DNA of 64,000 nt. Origin: Photobacterium arenosum (GTDB taxonomy: Bacteria > Pseudomonadota > Gammaproteobacteria > Enterobacterales > Vibrionaceae). Positions within the stretch are counted from its first letter, which is position 1. The number at the start of each line of letters is the position of its first letter. The notes below the pieces were generated by a model that saw only the letters and a program-made list of their open reading frames with translations, ran no database searches and was not told the origin of the DNA. Of this stretch, positions 27,430-35,571 are shown in pieces. The translations under genes and the position numbers were made by a program. The DNA is taken from positions 124,001 to 188,000 of the forward strand of contig NZ_JACYTP010000004.1 of assembly GCF_014841115.1 (NCBI RefSeq). The letters are read 5' to 3'.

Positions 27430-27451
27430 AGAGGGCTGTAATCAGCCCTCT
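27430..27451 (+). other. Intercistronic hairpin after dctP
   Basis: AGAGGGCT-GTAATC-AGCCCTCT has an 8-base stem and no T-run, between dctP and dctQ. It probably protects the 3' end of dctP mRNA or partly attenuates, raising the binding protein over the permease. Confidence 0.6.
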
Positions 27452-27482
27452 GTATCCGATGTAGTAAGAGTTGTGAACTGTC

Positions 27483-28034
27483 ATGAATACCAATCCAACC
27501 CCCGCAGAGCATGATGAGGACAAGCCGAAGAATGGCTTGGATGCGGCCATCGTCCACATAGGCAATGCGCTGAGTCTGTTGTTTATTTTTACGGTGATCA
27601 TTTCATTTTATGAAGTGCTGATGCGCTATGTGTTTGATTCACCGACTATCTGGGTGCATGAAACCGCGTCGTTTCTTGGTGGTTCTCTCTTTATTGTCGG
27701 CGGCCTGTATGCCATGGCGACCAACAAGCACGTGCGTGTGGTCCTGCTGTACGACATGGTGTCACCGCGCACGCGTCAGTACCTGAATGTATTCCATCAT
27801 GTGATGGGGCTGCTGTTTTCTGTGCTGATGTCATGGGCCTCGTACACCATGGCTCGTGAAGCCTGGATCACCCCTTGGGGCGAAATGCGTCTGGAAACCT
27901 CAGGTTCTGCCTGGAACCCTCCTTTTCCCGCTTTGCTCAAAGGGATCATTTTTATCTGCCTGTGTGTATTGTCTGTGCAGTTTCTGTTGCACCTGATCGC
28001 TGAAATCCGTGGACTGAGGAAAAAAGATGTTTGA
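27483..28034 (+). CDS. dctQ: TRAP transporter small permease DctQ
   Basis: A 183-residue membrane protein with four helices (about residues 27-48, 58-76, 100-122, 148-170) of the DctQ family. VLMRYVFDSPTIWVHETASFLGGSLFIVGG is the family core. It forms the permease with DctM. It overlaps dctM by 8 bases and lies 97 bases after dctP, with the hairpin between. Confidence 0.92.
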   Translation: MNTNPTPAEHDEDKPKNGLDAAIVHIGNALSLLFIFTVIISFYEVLMRYVFDSPTIWVHETASFLGGSLFIVGGLYAMATNKHVRVVLLYDMVSPRTRQYLNVFHHVMGLLFSVLMSWASYTMAREAWITPWGEMRLETSGSAWNPPFPALLKGIIFICLCVLSVQFLLHLIAEIRGLRKKDV

Positions 28035-29349
28035 GTTATCGTCAATGGGGATCGGCTTCGGCAGCCTGCTGATGCTGGGGCTGATGATTGCCTTGTTGCT
28101 GACCGGGATGCAACTGGCGTTTGTCACCGGCCTGGTGGCACTGATCTTTACCCTGGGCTGGTTTGGTCCGGATGCCTTGCCGCTGGTCACCAGCCGGATG
28201 TATTCGTTTGTCGACGGCTATATTTTCCTCGCTGTACCTATGTTCGTGCTGATGGCAGCGCTGCTTGATCGCTCCGGCATCGCCCGTGATCTTTTCGACG
28301 CCATGAAATCCGTCGGCCGTCGTCTTCGTGGCGGCGTCGCGGTGCAGACCTTGCTGGTGGCCGTGGTGCTGGCGTCCATGTCGGGCGTGATCGGTGGTGA
28401 AACCGTGCTGCTGGGTATTCTGGCGTTGCCGCAAATGCTGCGCCTGGGGTATGACCGCAAGCTGGCAATCGGCACCACCTGTGCCGGCGGTGCGCTGGGC
28501 ACTATGCTACCGCCGAGTATCGTGCTGATCATCTATGGTCTGACGGCCAGCGTGTCGATTGGCGATCTGTTCAAGGCGGCTTTCCTGCCTGCCTTGTTGC
28601 TGGCACTGATGTACATCGGCTATGTCCTGATCCGCTGCAAACTCAACCCTGCGCTGGCCCCTTTGCCAACCGAACAAGAGCTGGCGGAAGACGCCGCCAG
28701 GGATATCAGCTATTTCAAAGCTTTATTTTTCCCATTACTGTCGGTCGGGGTTGTGCTCGGCAGTATTTACACCGGTGTGGCTTCAGTCACGGAAGCCTCT
28801 GCGCTGGGTGTGGTCGGCATCATGATCAGCACTGTGATCCGGCGCGAAATGAGCTGGAGCATGCTCAAAGACAGTGCCATTGCGACCATGCGTACCTGCG
28901 GCATGATCATGTGGATTGGCATCGGCGCCAGTGCGCTGGTTGGTGTGTACAACCTGATGGGCGGCATTGATTTCGTTGAAGAAACCATTCTGGCCTTCAG
29001 TGGCGGCAGTCCGACCATGACCTTGCTGATTATGATGGTGATCCTGCTGGTACTGGGTATGTTCCTGGACTGGGTGGGAGTCGCGCTGCTGACTATGCCT
29101 ATCTTTGTGCCCATTATTACCGGTCTGGGCATGGACCCGATCTGGTTCGGCGTGGTGTTCTGCCTCAACATGCAGGTTTCTTTCCTGTCTCCGCCTTTTG
29201 GCCCGGCGGCTTTCTATCTTAAATCGGTGGCACCCAAAGATATCAGTCTAGGTGAAATCTTCAGCTCTCTGCTGCCTTTTATCGGCCTTCAGCTGATTGC
29301 ACTGACTCTGGTGATTGTTTTCCCGCAGCTTGCGCTGTGGTGGCGTTAA
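28027..29349 (+). CDS. dctM: TRAP transporter large permease DctM
   Basis: A 440-residue, 11-12 helix protein of the DctM family and the transport subunit. Landmarks are GVIGGETVLLGILALPQML, GGALGTMLPPSIVLIIYG and a C-terminal MQVSFLSPPFGPAAFYLKSV. The C-terminal repeat carries a second hairpin-helix motif (LGMFLDWVGVALLTMPIFVPII). The start ATG lies within the dctQ end. Gluconate specificity is inferred from context only. Confidence 0.93.
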   Translation: MFELSSMGIGFGSLLMLGLMIALLLTGMQLAFVTGLVALIFTLGWFGPDALPLVTSRMYSFVDGYIFLAVPMFVLMAALLDRSGIARDLFDAMKSVGRRLRGGVAVQTLLVAVVLASMSGVIGGETVLLGILALPQMLRLGYDRKLAIGTTCAGGALGTMLPPSIVLIIYGLTASVSIGDLFKAAFLPALLLALMYIGYVLIRCKLNPALAPLPTEQELAEDAARDISYFKALFFPLLSVGVVLGSIYTGVASVTEASALGVVGIMISTVIRREMSWSMLKDSAIATMRTCGMIMWIGIGASALVGVYNLMGGIDFVEETILAFSGGSPTMTLLIMMVILLVLGMFLDWVGVALLTMPIFVPIITGLGMDPIWFGVVFCLNMQVSFLSPPFGPAAFYLKSVAPKDISLGEIFSSLLPFIGLQLIALTLVIVFPQLALWWR

Positions 29350-29355
29350 GAAAAG

Positions 29356-29379
29356 AACAATAACAATAACAATAACAAT
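29356..29379 (+). repeat. Hexanucleotide tandem repeat (AACAAT)4
   Basis: Four exact copies of AACAAT end directly before AAGG, in the gap between dctM and gntK, 7 bases after the dctM stop. Tracts of this kind can change copy number by slippage. Confidence 0.85.
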
Positions 29380-29387
29380 AAGGAACT

Positions 29388-29408
29388 GCCCTGCGCTGTG
29401 AGCAGGGC
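29388..29408 (+). other. Hairpin just upstream of gntK
   Basis: GCCCTGC-GCTGTGA-GCAGGGC has a 7-base stem ending 13 bases before the preferred gntK start. It could limit ribosome access or mark an mRNA processing site. Confidence 0.5.
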
Positions 29409-29421
29409 TGGGATAATGGCG

Positions 29422-29916
29422 ATGAAACCAAAAAAGATAATTGTAATGGGCGTATCAGGGTGCGGTAAAAGCCTGATAGGCAGCACGCTGGCGACGGCAC
29501 TGGGGCTGCGCTTTTTTGATGGCGATGATTTTCACTCGCCGGACAATGTTCGCAAAATGAGTGAAGGCGTGCCCCTCAATGATGAAGACAGAGCTGAGTG
29601 GCTGGCACGGCTCAACCAGTTGTTGCGGGATGCCCCCAATGCGGTGCTGGCTTGCTCTGCGCTGAAACCTGAATACCGCCGCCAATTGCGCGCCGGGATC
29701 GACGGGCTGGAAATTGTCTACCTTCAGGGGGATTTTGACACTATCTGGAACCGCCACCAGCAGCGTGCGGATCATTATTTTAACGGTCGCGCCATGCTGG
29801 AAAGCCAGTTTGCGACTCTGGTTGAGCCAGAGCAGGATGAAGCACTGTTTATCGATATCCGCCAGTCTCAGCATGAGGTATTGCAGGATATTCTCACGCG
29901 ACTGTCGCCGGCCTGA
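29422..29916 (+). CDS. gntK: Gluconokinase
   Basis: A 164-residue kinase that phosphorylates D-gluconate to 6-phosphogluconate with ATP. Walker A is VMGVSGCGKS. DDFHSPDNVRKMSEGVPLNDEDR is the family substrate region, and ACSALKPEYRRQLR is the signature. I place the start at ATG 29422, where GGGAT has a 7-base spacing. ATG 29416 and GTG 29398 are in frame. It feeds Gnd, encoded 48 bases downstream, with substrate. Confidence 0.95.
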   Translation: MKPKKIIVMGVSGCGKSLIGSTLATALGLRFFDGDDFHSPDNVRKMSEGVPLNDEDRAEWLARLNQLLRDAPNAVLACSALKPEYRRQLRAGIDGLEIVYLQGDFDTIWNRHQQRADHYFNGRAMLESQFATLVEPEQDEALFIDIRQSQHEVLQDILTRLSPA

Positions 29917-29964
29917 ATAAGGCAAAGCGATTTTGAGTCACTCATTGCAGTAAAGGAAAAAGGA

Positions 29965-31452
29965 ATGACATCAACCCAGTGCAATATAGCCATGATTGGT
30001 TTAGGCGTGATGGGGCGAAACCTGACGCTGAATTTGCTGGAACACGGCTTTGCGGTGGCCGGTTATGATTTGCAGGCGTCTCTGGTGCAGCAAACCAAGC
30101 AGCAAGCGAAACAATTGGCCAAAGCGCCGTTTACGGCCTGTGAATCCTTACCACAGCTCCTGGCGGCGTTAGCGTCGCCACGGGTGATTGCTTTGTCTGT
30201 GCCGGCAGGAAAACCGGTCGATGCCGTAATTGCTGCGTTGCTGGCAGCCGGACTGGAGCCACAAGATACCGTGATTGATACCGGCAACAGCCTGTGGACG
30301 GATACCCTGGCACGCGATAAGCAGTTTCAGGGACAGTTTCAGTTTTTCAGTACCGCGGTCTCTGGCGGTGAAGAAGGTGCTCGTCATGGCCCGGCTCTGA
30401 TGGCCAGCGGCAGTGCCGCGGCCTGGCATCAGGTCGGCCCGATGTGGACAGCCATCGCCGCACAGGTCGACAGTGCGGGTCAGCCGCTGCCGCCGTTGAG
30501 TCAGGGCGAGGCCTGCGCGGCTTACCTGGGACCGGACGGTGCCGGCCATTACGTGAAAATGGTGCATAACGGCATTGAATATGCCGACATGCAGTTGATC
30601 TGCGAGGTTTATCACTTTCTCAGCCTGCAGCTTACAATGTCTGCTGCCGAGATAGGTGAGATCTTTGCCAACTGGAACCAAGGGGTACTGAACAGCTATC
30701 TGATGGAAATCAGTGCCGATATTTTGCAGCAGCAGGATCCTGACTCCGACCGGCCGCTGGTGGAAATGATCCTGGATAAAGCCGGGCAGAAAGGCACAGG
30801 TTTGTGGACGGCCGTCAACAGCCTGGAAGTCGCCAGTCCGGCCCCGACTATTGCCCAGGCGGTGTTTGCCCGCGCGATGAGCGGGATGAAATCTCTGCGT
30901 GTGCAGGCGGCCAGCTCACTGCCACTGGTCGCGGATGACGCTCAGACTCTGAATAAAGCCGAACTGATCGCCCAGCTGCACGATGCACTCTACTGCGCCA
31001 AGCTGTGTACCTACGCACAGGGATTTGCGCTGATGAAAACCACAGCTGCCGGGCAGGGATGGCCGCTTGATTACGCCGTTATCGCCAGGATCTGGCGTGC
31101 TGGCTGTATTATTCGCGCTATTTTCCTGCAGGATATCAGTCGTGCCTTTGAGCAGCAGCCAGCGCTGGAAAATCTGCTGTTAGCCGATCACTTCCGCACT
31201 CAGCTTACCGAGCGTCAGTTAAACTGGCGTAAGGCCGTTGCGTCTGCCAGCCTGGCCGGTGTTGCCATGCCGGGGATCAGCTCAGCGCTGCAATACTTTG
31301 ATACCCTGCGCAGTGAAGTGCTGCCGGCCAACTTGTTACAGGCCCAGCGCGATTACTTTGGTGCCCATAGCTATTCCCGCATTGATCAGCCAGAGGCTGA
31401 CGCCTTCCATCTCAGCTGGGGTCAGTCCCCGCGCGTGCAACGCAAAGTGTAA
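29965..31452 (+). CDS. gnd: 6-phosphogluconate dehydrogenase, decarboxylating
   Basis: A 495-residue enzyme oxidising 6-phosphogluconate to ribulose 5-phosphate and CO2 with NADP+. The Rossmann start is IAMIGLGVMGRNLTLNLLEHG, the substrate loop is VSGGEEGARHGPALMASG, and the catalytic region is KMVHNGIEYADMQLICE. AGQKGTGLWTA is also present. It is slightly longer than the E. coli enzyme and rather divergent, so it may be a pathway-specific copy. No edd or eda genes accompany it, so gluconate would enter the pentose phosphate route here. A terminator follows. Confidence 0.93.
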   Translation: MTSTQCNIAMIGLGVMGRNLTLNLLEHGFAVAGYDLQASLVQQTKQQAKQLAKAPFTACESLPQLLAALASPRVIALSVPAGKPVDAVIAALLAAGLEPQDTVIDTGNSLWTDTLARDKQFQGQFQFFSTAVSGGEEGARHGPALMASGSAAAWHQVGPMWTAIAAQVDSAGQPLPPLSQGEACAAYLGPDGAGHYVKMVHNGIEYADMQLICEVYHFLSLQLTMSAAEIGEIFANWNQGVLNSYLMEISADILQQQDPDSDRPLVEMILDKAGQKGTGLWTAVNSLEVASPAPTIAQAVFARAMSGMKSLRVQAASSLPLVADDAQTLNKAELIAQLHDALYCAKLCTYAQGFALMKTTAAGQGWPLDYAVIARIWRAGCIIRAIFLQDISRAFEQQPALENLLLADHFRTQLTERQLNWRKAVASASLAGVAMPGISSALQYFDTLRSEVLPANLLQAQRDYFGAHSYSRIDQPEADAFHLSWGQSPRVQRKV

Positions 31453-31455
31453 TGC

Positions 31456-31482
31456 AAACAGGCCGGAGGGCCTGTTTCTTTT
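31456..31482 (+). terminator. Intrinsic terminator after gnd
   Basis: AAACAGGCC (31456-31464), loop GGAG, GGCCTGTTT (31469-31477), then CTTTTTG. It separates gnd from gntR, so gntR probably has its own promoter. Confidence 0.82.
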
Positions 31483-31561
31483 TGCGCCAGGTTACAAATC
31501 ACAACAGGCGCTTGTGGTAATCTTGGGCTTGTTTAGCCCAATCCGACACATGAAAAATACC

Positions 31562-32563
31562 ATGACAACCAAAAATAAACGCCCGACTTTGCAGGATGTT
31601 GCGAACCTGGTCGGAGTGACTAAGATGACGGTCAGTCGTTACCTGCGCGATCCCAGTCAGGTTTCAGCGGCCTTGCAGAGCAAAATTGCCGCCGCTGTCG
31701 AGGAGCTGGGATACATTCCCAATCGCGCCCCCGATATTTTGTCCAATGCCAAAAGTTATGCCATCGGTGTGCTGGTACCTTCACTCACCAACCAGGTGTT
31801 TGCTGAAGTGATCCGGGGCATTGAAAAGGTCACCGGTCCTGCCGGTTATCAGACCATGCTGGCACACTATGGCTATAGCGCTGAAATAGAAGAGAAAAAT
31901 ATCGCCTCTCTGCTGTCCTACAATGTGGATGCCATTATTCTGTCGGAAAGCGTGCATACCGAACGGGCGCGAAAAATGCTCGATACTGCCGGGGTGCCTG
32001 TGGTGGAAATCATGGATTCGGTTTCCCCGGCCATCGCTCAGGCGGTGGGGTTTGATAATCAGGCCGCCGCTGAGGCGATGACAGAGCAGATGATCGCCCG
32101 CGGTCGCCGCCATATCGTGTATTTTGCCGCCCGTATGGATGCCCGAACCCACTTGCGTTTTACCGGATATCAGCAGGTGATGAGGAAATACGGGCTGGTG
32201 CCGCGCAGCATTCAGACCGAGGAAGCTTCCTCGTTCAGCTTAGGCGCCGGTTTACTGCGGCAGTCACTGGCAGAATATCCGGAGGCTGACGGTATTTTCT
32301 GCACCAATGATGACCTGGCTATCGGGGCGATTTATGAATGCCAGCGGTTAGGTATTCAGGTGCCGGAGCAAATGGCGGTGGCCGGTTTTCACGGTCATGA
32401 TATCAGTCAGGTGATGGTGCCGCGCCTGGCCACTGTGGTTACCCCGCGTGAGCGGATTGGCTATGTTGCTGCCGAGCAGATTCTGCAGCGGTTGCGCGGC
32501 GAGCCGGCGACAGAGAAAGTGATCACCCTGGATGTGAAAATTGAGCTGGGCGAGAGTATTTAG
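31562..32563 (+). CDS. gntR: LacI-family gluconate repressor GntR
   Basis: A 333-residue repressor highly similar in layout to E. coli GntR. The helix-turn-helix RPTLQDVANLVGVTKMTVSRYLRDP is followed by the hinge LGYIPNRAPDILSNAKSYAIG and a periplasmic-binding-like domain; GFHGHDISQVMVPRL is close to the E. coli end. Gluconate should release it from DNA. Start: ATG 31562 or ATG 31550; neither has a clear ribosome site, and the family alignment favours the shorter form. Its likely target is the palindrome at 26292-26307. Confidence 0.93.
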   Translation: MTTKNKRPTLQDVANLVGVTKMTVSRYLRDPSQVSAALQSKIAAAVEELGYIPNRAPDILSNAKSYAIGVLVPSLTNQVFAEVIRGIEKVTGPAGYQTMLAHYGYSAEIEEKNIASLLSYNVDAIILSESVHTERARKMLDTAGVPVVEIMDSVSPAIAQAVGFDNQAAAEAMTEQMIARGRRHIVYFAARMDARTHLRFTGYQQVMRKYGLVPRSIQTEEASSFSLGAGLLRQSLAEYPEADGIFCTNDDLAIGAIYECQRLGIQVPEQMAVAGFHGHDISQVMVPRLATVVTPRERIGYVAAEQILQRLRGEPATEKVITLDVKIELGESI

Positions 32564-32624
32564 CGGCCCTGAGTTTGGCTTGTTCACGCAACACTGAGCG
32601 AGTCATCCGGCCAGTGGCAGAGGT

Positions 32625-32649
32625 AAAAAAAAGGGGACCAGAGGTCCCC
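32625..32649 (-). terminator. Terminator of the chitin oligosaccharide operon
   Basis: The minus-strand hairpin GGGGACC-TCT-GGTCCCC (32633-32649) is followed on that strand by T8. It lies 105 bases past the GH20 stop. Confidence 0.85.
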
Positions 32650-32754
32650 GAACTTATTGCCAACACAACCATATAGGATGTAAAAGACACTTCACGACAC
32701 ACGACAGAACCCACCCGCAGCTCACCACTGTGACCGGGCTCTGGACATGTTCTG

Positions 32755-34674
32755 TTAACCCTGGCGGTAGTTCAGTCCCACCCGGTCTAAATAGTTCAGC
32801 TGGCCATGGAGGCGGGCTTTGAAATCATCCCAGTCACGCTGATCCGGCGGACACCAGCAGACTTCACTGACCGCCAGCAGGCGGGGATAGAGCAGGTATT
32901 CAAACCTTGCCTGGCTGTAGACATGCTCACACCATAACGCGCACTGAATACCCATGATTTGATTCAGTTTGGGATCGTTTGGCTCCAGCTCGGCCAGCGG
33001 GCGATAGCTGTACACAGTTTCCAGCGGTAAGATCCCGGCCCAGTTTGCACCGGCTTCCTCGGCGGAATGTCCCTGCGCCAGATCCAGATAGGTGTACTGC
33101 GCGGGCTGCATGATGACCTGATAGCCTTTGCCTGCACACTCCAGTCCTGCCTGTTCATTTATCCATGGCATCACTATGGTGTTTTTACTGACTTTGTCGC
33201 CTTTGACCACTTCCTGCCAGCCGAGCATGCGCTTGCCTTTCTGAGCCAGATAATTTTCGACAAAGCGTAAAATATGGCCTTGCAGTTCAAACGGGTCTTC
33301 ATAGCCCTCTGCGGCCATCAGTTCGCGACACGCGGGGCTGTCAGTCCAGACACCGTTTGGCACTTCGTCTGCCCCCACATGCAGGAAAGGCGCCGGGAAC
33401 AACTCGCAGACTTCATCCAGCACAGTGGTCAGGAAGGTGTAAGTGCCTGCCAGCGCCGGTGACAAAATGTTGTCTGAGTAATTCTGGATGCTGCGGTACT
33501 GCGAGCGATCAGCTTCATCAACCAGCAGCTCCGGCAGCGATTTTATGGCTGCCCGGCAATGGCCGGGAATATCGATTTCCGGGATCACCTGAATACCGCG
33601 ATCTGCCGCATAGGCGACGATATCCCGGATCTGCTGTTTGGTGTAAAAGCCGCCGTACCGGCGATCAACAGTCGAAAACTGCGGGACCAGCTGCTCTTGC
33701 GGCCCGCGCCAAGCTCCTATGTCAGTCAGGGCAGGGTAGGCTTCTATCTCGATGCGCCAGCCTTCATCGTCGGTCAGGTGCCAGTGGAACGTATTGAACT
33801 TATAACGGGCAAGCTGATCGAGCAGTTTTTTGATCCGGGCAACGGAATGAAAATGGCGCGCGCAATCCAGCATCATGCCGCGGTGGCCGTATTGCGGCTG
33901 ATCGTTAATTTCCACCATAGGCACGCTGAGCGAGTGCTCAATCTGATGAGTCGGCTGAGCAGGCAGTAACTGCAGCAGGCTGGCAGTCGCATGGCTGAAC
34001 CCGGCCGAGGAGCTGGCTTCGAGCCAGATGTGATCGGGTTCGACCAGCATATGGTAAGCGCCTTCAGCCAGATCGGCGCGCGCCTGATAGTGAATATTGC
34101 CGCCGGGACCGACCTGCAGAGGCGTGTCGAGCCAATGGGCCAACTCCTGCTGCAGCCAGTTCACACAGCCCTGTGCGGCGTCAGGAAACGCTGCCAGTGC
34201 GGTATCGCGGGTAAAACGGAACTCGCCCGGTAAGGTTTTCAGACTGGCGGGAGCCGGGATCAGGTTAATCGACTTGGGCGCAGGCAACTCGACAGTTTGT
34301 CTGTCCTGCACCGGGTGTTTCAGGTTCACCGGGGTCACAGTCACCGGCAGTGCTTCGCCTTGCTGACTGGCATACAGGCAGGCTTCGATCACGCCGTCAC
34401 CATGCAGGGTGAGTGGCGGGGTCTTAATGGAAAATTCGGTATAGAAATGGCTGTTGGGTGCCAGGGCGGTAGCGTCTGAGGCTGACAAGGTGCAGTAGCT
34501 GCCAATCTGCTGCAACACGCCGCGAGAGACTGAAGCCGGTTCAATCCAGCGACTGAGGATAAAAGCCAGGGACCAGGCTTCCAGCGTCTGTTCACCCAGG
34601 TTGTGTAAGGTCAGCGCGAAGCGGGATTCCGTATCGGTTTGATTGATAACAGTTAAATCAAGGCGATAGCTCAT
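32755..34674 (-). CDS. GH20 beta-N-acetylhexosaminidase (chitobiase-type)
   Basis: A 639-residue cytoplasmic enzyme (no signal peptide). An N-terminal beta domain (1-150) is followed by a GH20b domain (NLIPAPASLKTLPGEF) and the catalytic barrel. The catalytic Asp-Glu pair is in HVGADEVPNGVW. HWHLTDDEGWRIEIEAYP and YGHRGMMLDCARHFH are family landmarks. It releases GlcNAc from chitooligosaccharides imported by the adjacent ABC transporter. It is the last gene of the operon, 9 bases after the kinase gene. It corresponds in position to VC0613 of V. cholerae. Confidence 0.93.
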   Translation of the reverse strand: MSYRLDLTVINQTDTESRFALTLHNLGEQTLEAWSLAFILSRWIEPASVSRGVLQQIGSYCTLSASDATALAPNSHFYTEFSIKTPPLTLHGDGVIEACLYASQQGEALPVTVTPVNLKHPVQDRQTVELPAPKSINLIPAPASLKTLPGEFRFTRDTALAAFPDAAQGCVNWLQQELAHWLDTPLQVGPGGNIHYQARADLAEGAYHMLVEPDHIWLEASSSAGFSHATASLLQLLPAQPTHQIEHSLSVPMVEINDQPQYGHRGMMLDCARHFHSVARIKKLLDQLARYKFNTFHWHLTDDEGWRIEIEAYPALTDIGAWRGPQEQLVPQFSTVDRRYGGFYTKQQIRDIVAYAADRGIQVIPEIDIPGHCRAAIKSLPELLVDEADRSQYRSIQNYSDNILSPALAGTYTFLTTVLDEVCELFPAPFLHVGADEVPNGVWTDSPACRELMAAEGYEDPFELQGHILRFVENYLAQKGKRMLGWQEVVKGDKVSKNTIVMPWINEQAGLECAGKGYQVIMQPAQYTYLDLAQGHSAEEAGANWAGILPLETVYSYRPLAELEPNDPKLNQIMGIQCALWCEHVYSQARFEYLLYPRLLAVSEVCWCPPDQRDWDDFKARLHGQLNYLDRVGLNYRQG

Positions 34675-34683
34675 GTTAGCCCC

Positions 34684-35571
34684 TTATAATGGATACAGGT
34701 TATGATCGCCCTGAGCGATCAGTATTGCGCCATCCATGGCATCTCCCTGCGGAGCAGCCAGTCGGCGTTGAATAGCGGGTGTCAGCCAGGGGGCGATGCG
34801 TTCGCCAATGCCGCCCATCAGACACACTTGGTCTGCACCGCGCGTCAGCAGAGCGTTCAGCCACATCTCAATATCTGTGGCGGTCTGCTGAAGCAATGCC
34901 ACCGCCAGGCTGTCGTTTTGCTCTGACAGCCGGAAAATCTGCGGGGAAAACTGGCCATAATCGCAAGGACGGGCGGTTTTTGACCATTCGACAATGGCAT
35001 CGACATCCTGTCCGAAGTGAGCCAGTACATGGCGGACCAGTTCGGTTTGAGGCACGATACCGTCAACGCTCAGTAACACTTGCTGAATGAGGCGCAGGCC
35101 CATAATGGCGCCGCTGCCCTGATCGGAAATCGGAAATTCCCGCCCACCCAGCACTGTGATCTCCTTGCCGCGGCGAAGAATACCGACAGAGCCGGTACCG
35201 GCGATGAAAATCGCGCCGTCCTGCCCGTTCCAGGCACCCAGACAGGCGCCATAGCCGTCTGTGTTGAGCGCCATCCGGCCATAGGGATGCGGCTGGGCCA
35301 TGAAGTCGTACCAGGCTTTGCGATGTTCAGCGCCTGCCAGTGCCAGACCGACAGCCATGTGAGAAAAGTCGGCACCGGCCAGGCCGGCTTGTGCCGCGGC
35401 GGTTGCAATCGCATCCTGTATCGATGCCATGGCAACTTCCGCGCCGAGCAGAATATTGGCGCTGCCGGTTTTAGCTTCAGCCAGTAGCTGGCCGTTATGA
35501 TCGCAAAGCCGTGCCCGGCAAGAGGTGCCGCCGCCGTCAATACCGACCAGAAAACGCAAATCATCAGCCAT
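34684..35571 (-). CDS. BadF/BadG-type ATPase, probable N-acetylglucosamine kinase
   Basis: A 295-residue member of the ASKHA kinase fold. FLVGIDGGGTSCRARLCDHNG is the phosphate-1 loop. FIAGTGSVGILRRG is phosphate-2, and VCLMGGIGERIAPWL is the adenosine motif. In the vibrio chitin operon this position codes for a GlcNAc-specific kinase, making GlcNAc-6-phosphate in the cytoplasm. The start overlaps the GH9 stop by 8 bases, so translation is coupled. Confidence 0.9.
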   Translation of the reverse strand: MADDLRFLVGIDGGGTSCRARLCDHNGQLLAEAKTGSANILLGAEVAMASIQDAIATAAAQAGLAGADFSHMAVGLALAGAEHRKAWYDFMAQPHPYGRMALNTDGYGACLGAWNGQDGAIFIAGTGSVGILRRGKEITVLGGREFPISDQGSGAIMGLRLIQQVLLSVDGIVPQTELVRHVLAHFGQDVDAIVEWSKTARPCDYGQFSPQIFRLSEQNDSLAVALLQQTATDIEMWLNALLTRGADQVCLMGGIGERIAPWLTPAIQRRLAAPQGDAMDGAILIAQGDHNLYPL

